64,000 nucleotides of DNA from the NCBI RefSeq assembly GCF_034424545.1, contig NZ_CP139970.1, forward strand, positions 2,728,001 through 2,792,000. Reading direction: 5' to 3'. The position numbers and the translations under genes were made by a program. The stretch is from Trinickia caryophylli (GTDB lineage Bacteria > Pseudomonadota > Gammaproteobacteria > Burkholderiales > Burkholderiaceae). Below are positions 62,850 through 64,000 of the stretch, piece after piece (positions within the stretch are counted from its first letter, which is position 1; each line of letters begins with the position of its first letter). The notes below the pieces were generated by a model. That model was given only the letters and a program-made list of their open reading frames with translations, did no database searches and was not told where the DNA came from.

Positions 62850-64000
62850 ATGGGTCAGTACGCCGCGCCGCTGCGCGACATGCAATTCGTCTTGCACGAG
62901 CTGCTCAACGTCGAAGCCGAAGTCAAAGGCATGCCGAAGCACGCCGAGCTCGATGCCGAGACGATCAATCAAGTGCTCGAGGAGGCCGGCAAGTTCTGCT
63001 CGGAGGTGCTGTTCCCGCTCAACCAGAGCGGCGACCGCGAGGGCTGCACCTACGAAGGCGACGGCGTCGTCCGTACGCCTAAGGGTTTCAAGGAGGCCTA
63101 TAGCCAGTACGTGGAGGCCGGTTGGCCCGCGCTGGGCTGCGATCCGGAATACGGCGGCCAGGGGCTGCCGGCCTTCGTCAACAACGCGCTCTACGAGATG
63201 CTCAACTCGTCGAACCAGGCGTGGACGATGTATCCGGGGCTCTCGCACGGCGCCTACGAATGCCTGCATGCCCATGGCACGCCCGAGCAGCAGCGCGTCT
63301 ACCTGCCCAAGCTCGTGGCGGGCACGTGGACCGGCACGATGTGTCTGACCGAGCCGCACTGCGGCACCGATCTCGGCATACTTCGCACGAAGGCCGAACC
63401 GACGAGCGACGGCGCCTATTCGCTCACCGGCACCAAGATATTCATCTCCAGCGGCGAGCACGACCTTGCCGAAAACATCGTGCACCTCGTGCTCGCGCGC
63501 CTGCCCGATGCTCCCCCGGGCACCAAGGGCATCTCGCTCTTCATCGTGCCGAAGTTCATTCCCACGGCAGCGGGCGAGCCCGGCGAGCGCAACGGCATCA
63601 AGTGCGGCTCGATCGAGCACAAGATGGGCATTCACGGCAACGCCACCTGCGTGATGAACCTCGACAACGCGAAAGGCTGGCTCGTCGGCGAGCCGAATCG
63701 CGGCCTGCAGGCGATGTTCGTGATGATGAACGCGGCGCGCCTCGGCGTGGGCATGCAAGGCCTCGGCCTGACCGAAGTGGCGTACCAGAACTCGCTCGCC
63801 TATGCGAAGGAACGGCTGCAGATGCGCTCGCTCACGGGCCCGAAGGCGCCGGACAAGCCCGCGGATCCGATCATCGTGCACCCGGACGTGCGCCGCATTC
63901 TGCTCACGCAGAAGGCTTACGCGGAGGGCGCGCGCGCGTTCTCGTATTGGTCCGCGCTGCAGATCGACAAGGAGCTTTCGCACGCCGACGAAACCGTGCG
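62850..64000 (+). CDS. Acyl-CoA dehydrogenase, DmdC-like large type (truncated by window end)
   Basis: The first 383 residues of an acyl-CoA dehydrogenase whose relatives are about 595 residues. Features: GWPALGCDPEYGGQGLP, TGTMCLTEPHCGTDLGILRTKAEP (flavin contact), and SLTGTKIFISSGEHDLAENIVHLVLARLP. These match the larger subfamily that includes 3-methylmercaptopropionyl-CoA and long-chain enzymes. GGGAGGGAG precedes the ATG at 62850. It is 64 bases downstream of tetR. It runs off the right edge, so the catalytic Glu is not seen. Beta-oxidation of an acyl-CoA is the likely role. Confidence 0.9.
   Translation, partial: MGQYAAPLRDMQFVLHELLNVEAEVKGMPKHAELDAETINQVLEEAGKFCSEVLFPLNQSGDREGCTYEGDGVVRTPKGFKEAYSQYVEAGWPALGCDPEYGGQGLPAFVNNALYEMLNSSNQAWTMYPGLSHGAYECLHAHGTPEQQRVYLPKLVAGTWTGTMCLTEPHCGTDLGILRTKAEPTSDGAYSLTGTKIFISSGEHDLAENIVHLVLARLPDAPPGTKGISLFIVPKFIPTAAGEPGERNGIKCGSIEHKMGIHGNATCVMNLDNAKGWLVGEPNRGLQAMFVMMNAARLGVGMQGLGLTEVAYQNSLAYAKERLQMRSLTGPKAPDKPADPIIVHPDVRRILLTQKAYAEGARAFSYWSALQIDKELSHADETV

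Overview
The window is GC-rich, densely coded, chromosomal DNA from a betaproteobacterium of the order Burkholderiales. The best fit is Burkholderiaceae (Paraburkholderia/Trinickia-like). This rests on the gene families and their order (HIT - DUF971 - ubiE - Tim44 - ubiJ - ubiB - methyltransferase - FmdB - DUF502 - aspS - nudB - clsB), the 1340-residue DUF3683 oxidoreductase fusion, and a CAGTGCG...CGCACTG repeat of a type I recall from these genomes. No rRNA, tRNA, CRISPR array, insertion sequence or prophage was recognised.

Layout. 1-5983: a copper/heavy-metal island. A CusR/CopR-type two-component system (copR-copS) is divergent from an operon of small His/Cys-rich periplasmic proteins, a TolC-family lipoprotein and a Tat-exported multicopper oxidase; two CusR-like boxes lie between them. 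5992-8124: an orphan 710-residue toxin/effector-like protein with unusually AT-rich stretches. 8252-8506: a stress membrane protein. 8785-19067: a LysR-controlled catabolic cluster with a polyamine-type ABC transporter, HAD hydrolase, amine oxidase, aldehyde dehydrogenase, GMC oxidoreductase and a separately transcribed binding protein. The two transcripts share one operator motif placed identically against their promoters. 19285-21506: patatin and acetoacetate decarboxylase, with what looks like a vestige of bdhA between them. 21752-24884: arsenic operon arsR-arsN-acr3-arsC-arsH. 24970-26300: an ECF41-type sigma factor coupled to a carboxymuconolactone-decarboxylase-family partner, with a recognisable ECF41 promoter. 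26575-29906: an MFS transporter, a GT9-like protein and a small membrane protein.

30419-34276: sulfonate use, ssuA-D-C-B, without ssuE. 34385-38132: a transglycosylase, two small exported proteins, an esterase and an EcsC protein. 38225-40332: a DHA2 drug exporter with its MarR regulator. 40334-43302: divergent D-amino-acid genes (a PLP enzyme and an N-acyl-D-amino-acid deacylase). 43360-45745: queF and ilvA. 46229-61681: the housekeeping backbone (DUF3683 oxidoreductase, ubiquinone genes ubiE/ubiJ/ubiB, aspS with a strong terminator, nudB-clsB). 61997-64000: a TetR regulator whose C-terminus runs through an inserted repeat, followed by an acyl-CoA dehydrogenase cut by the window end.

The most unusual items are the shared operator of the amine cluster, the orphan toxin-like protein with a candidate Cys-His-Asn site, the bdhA vestige, the leaderless-looking arsR promoter inside a palindrome, and the repeat-extended TetR. 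All functions are read from motifs and family knowledge; no database search was run.
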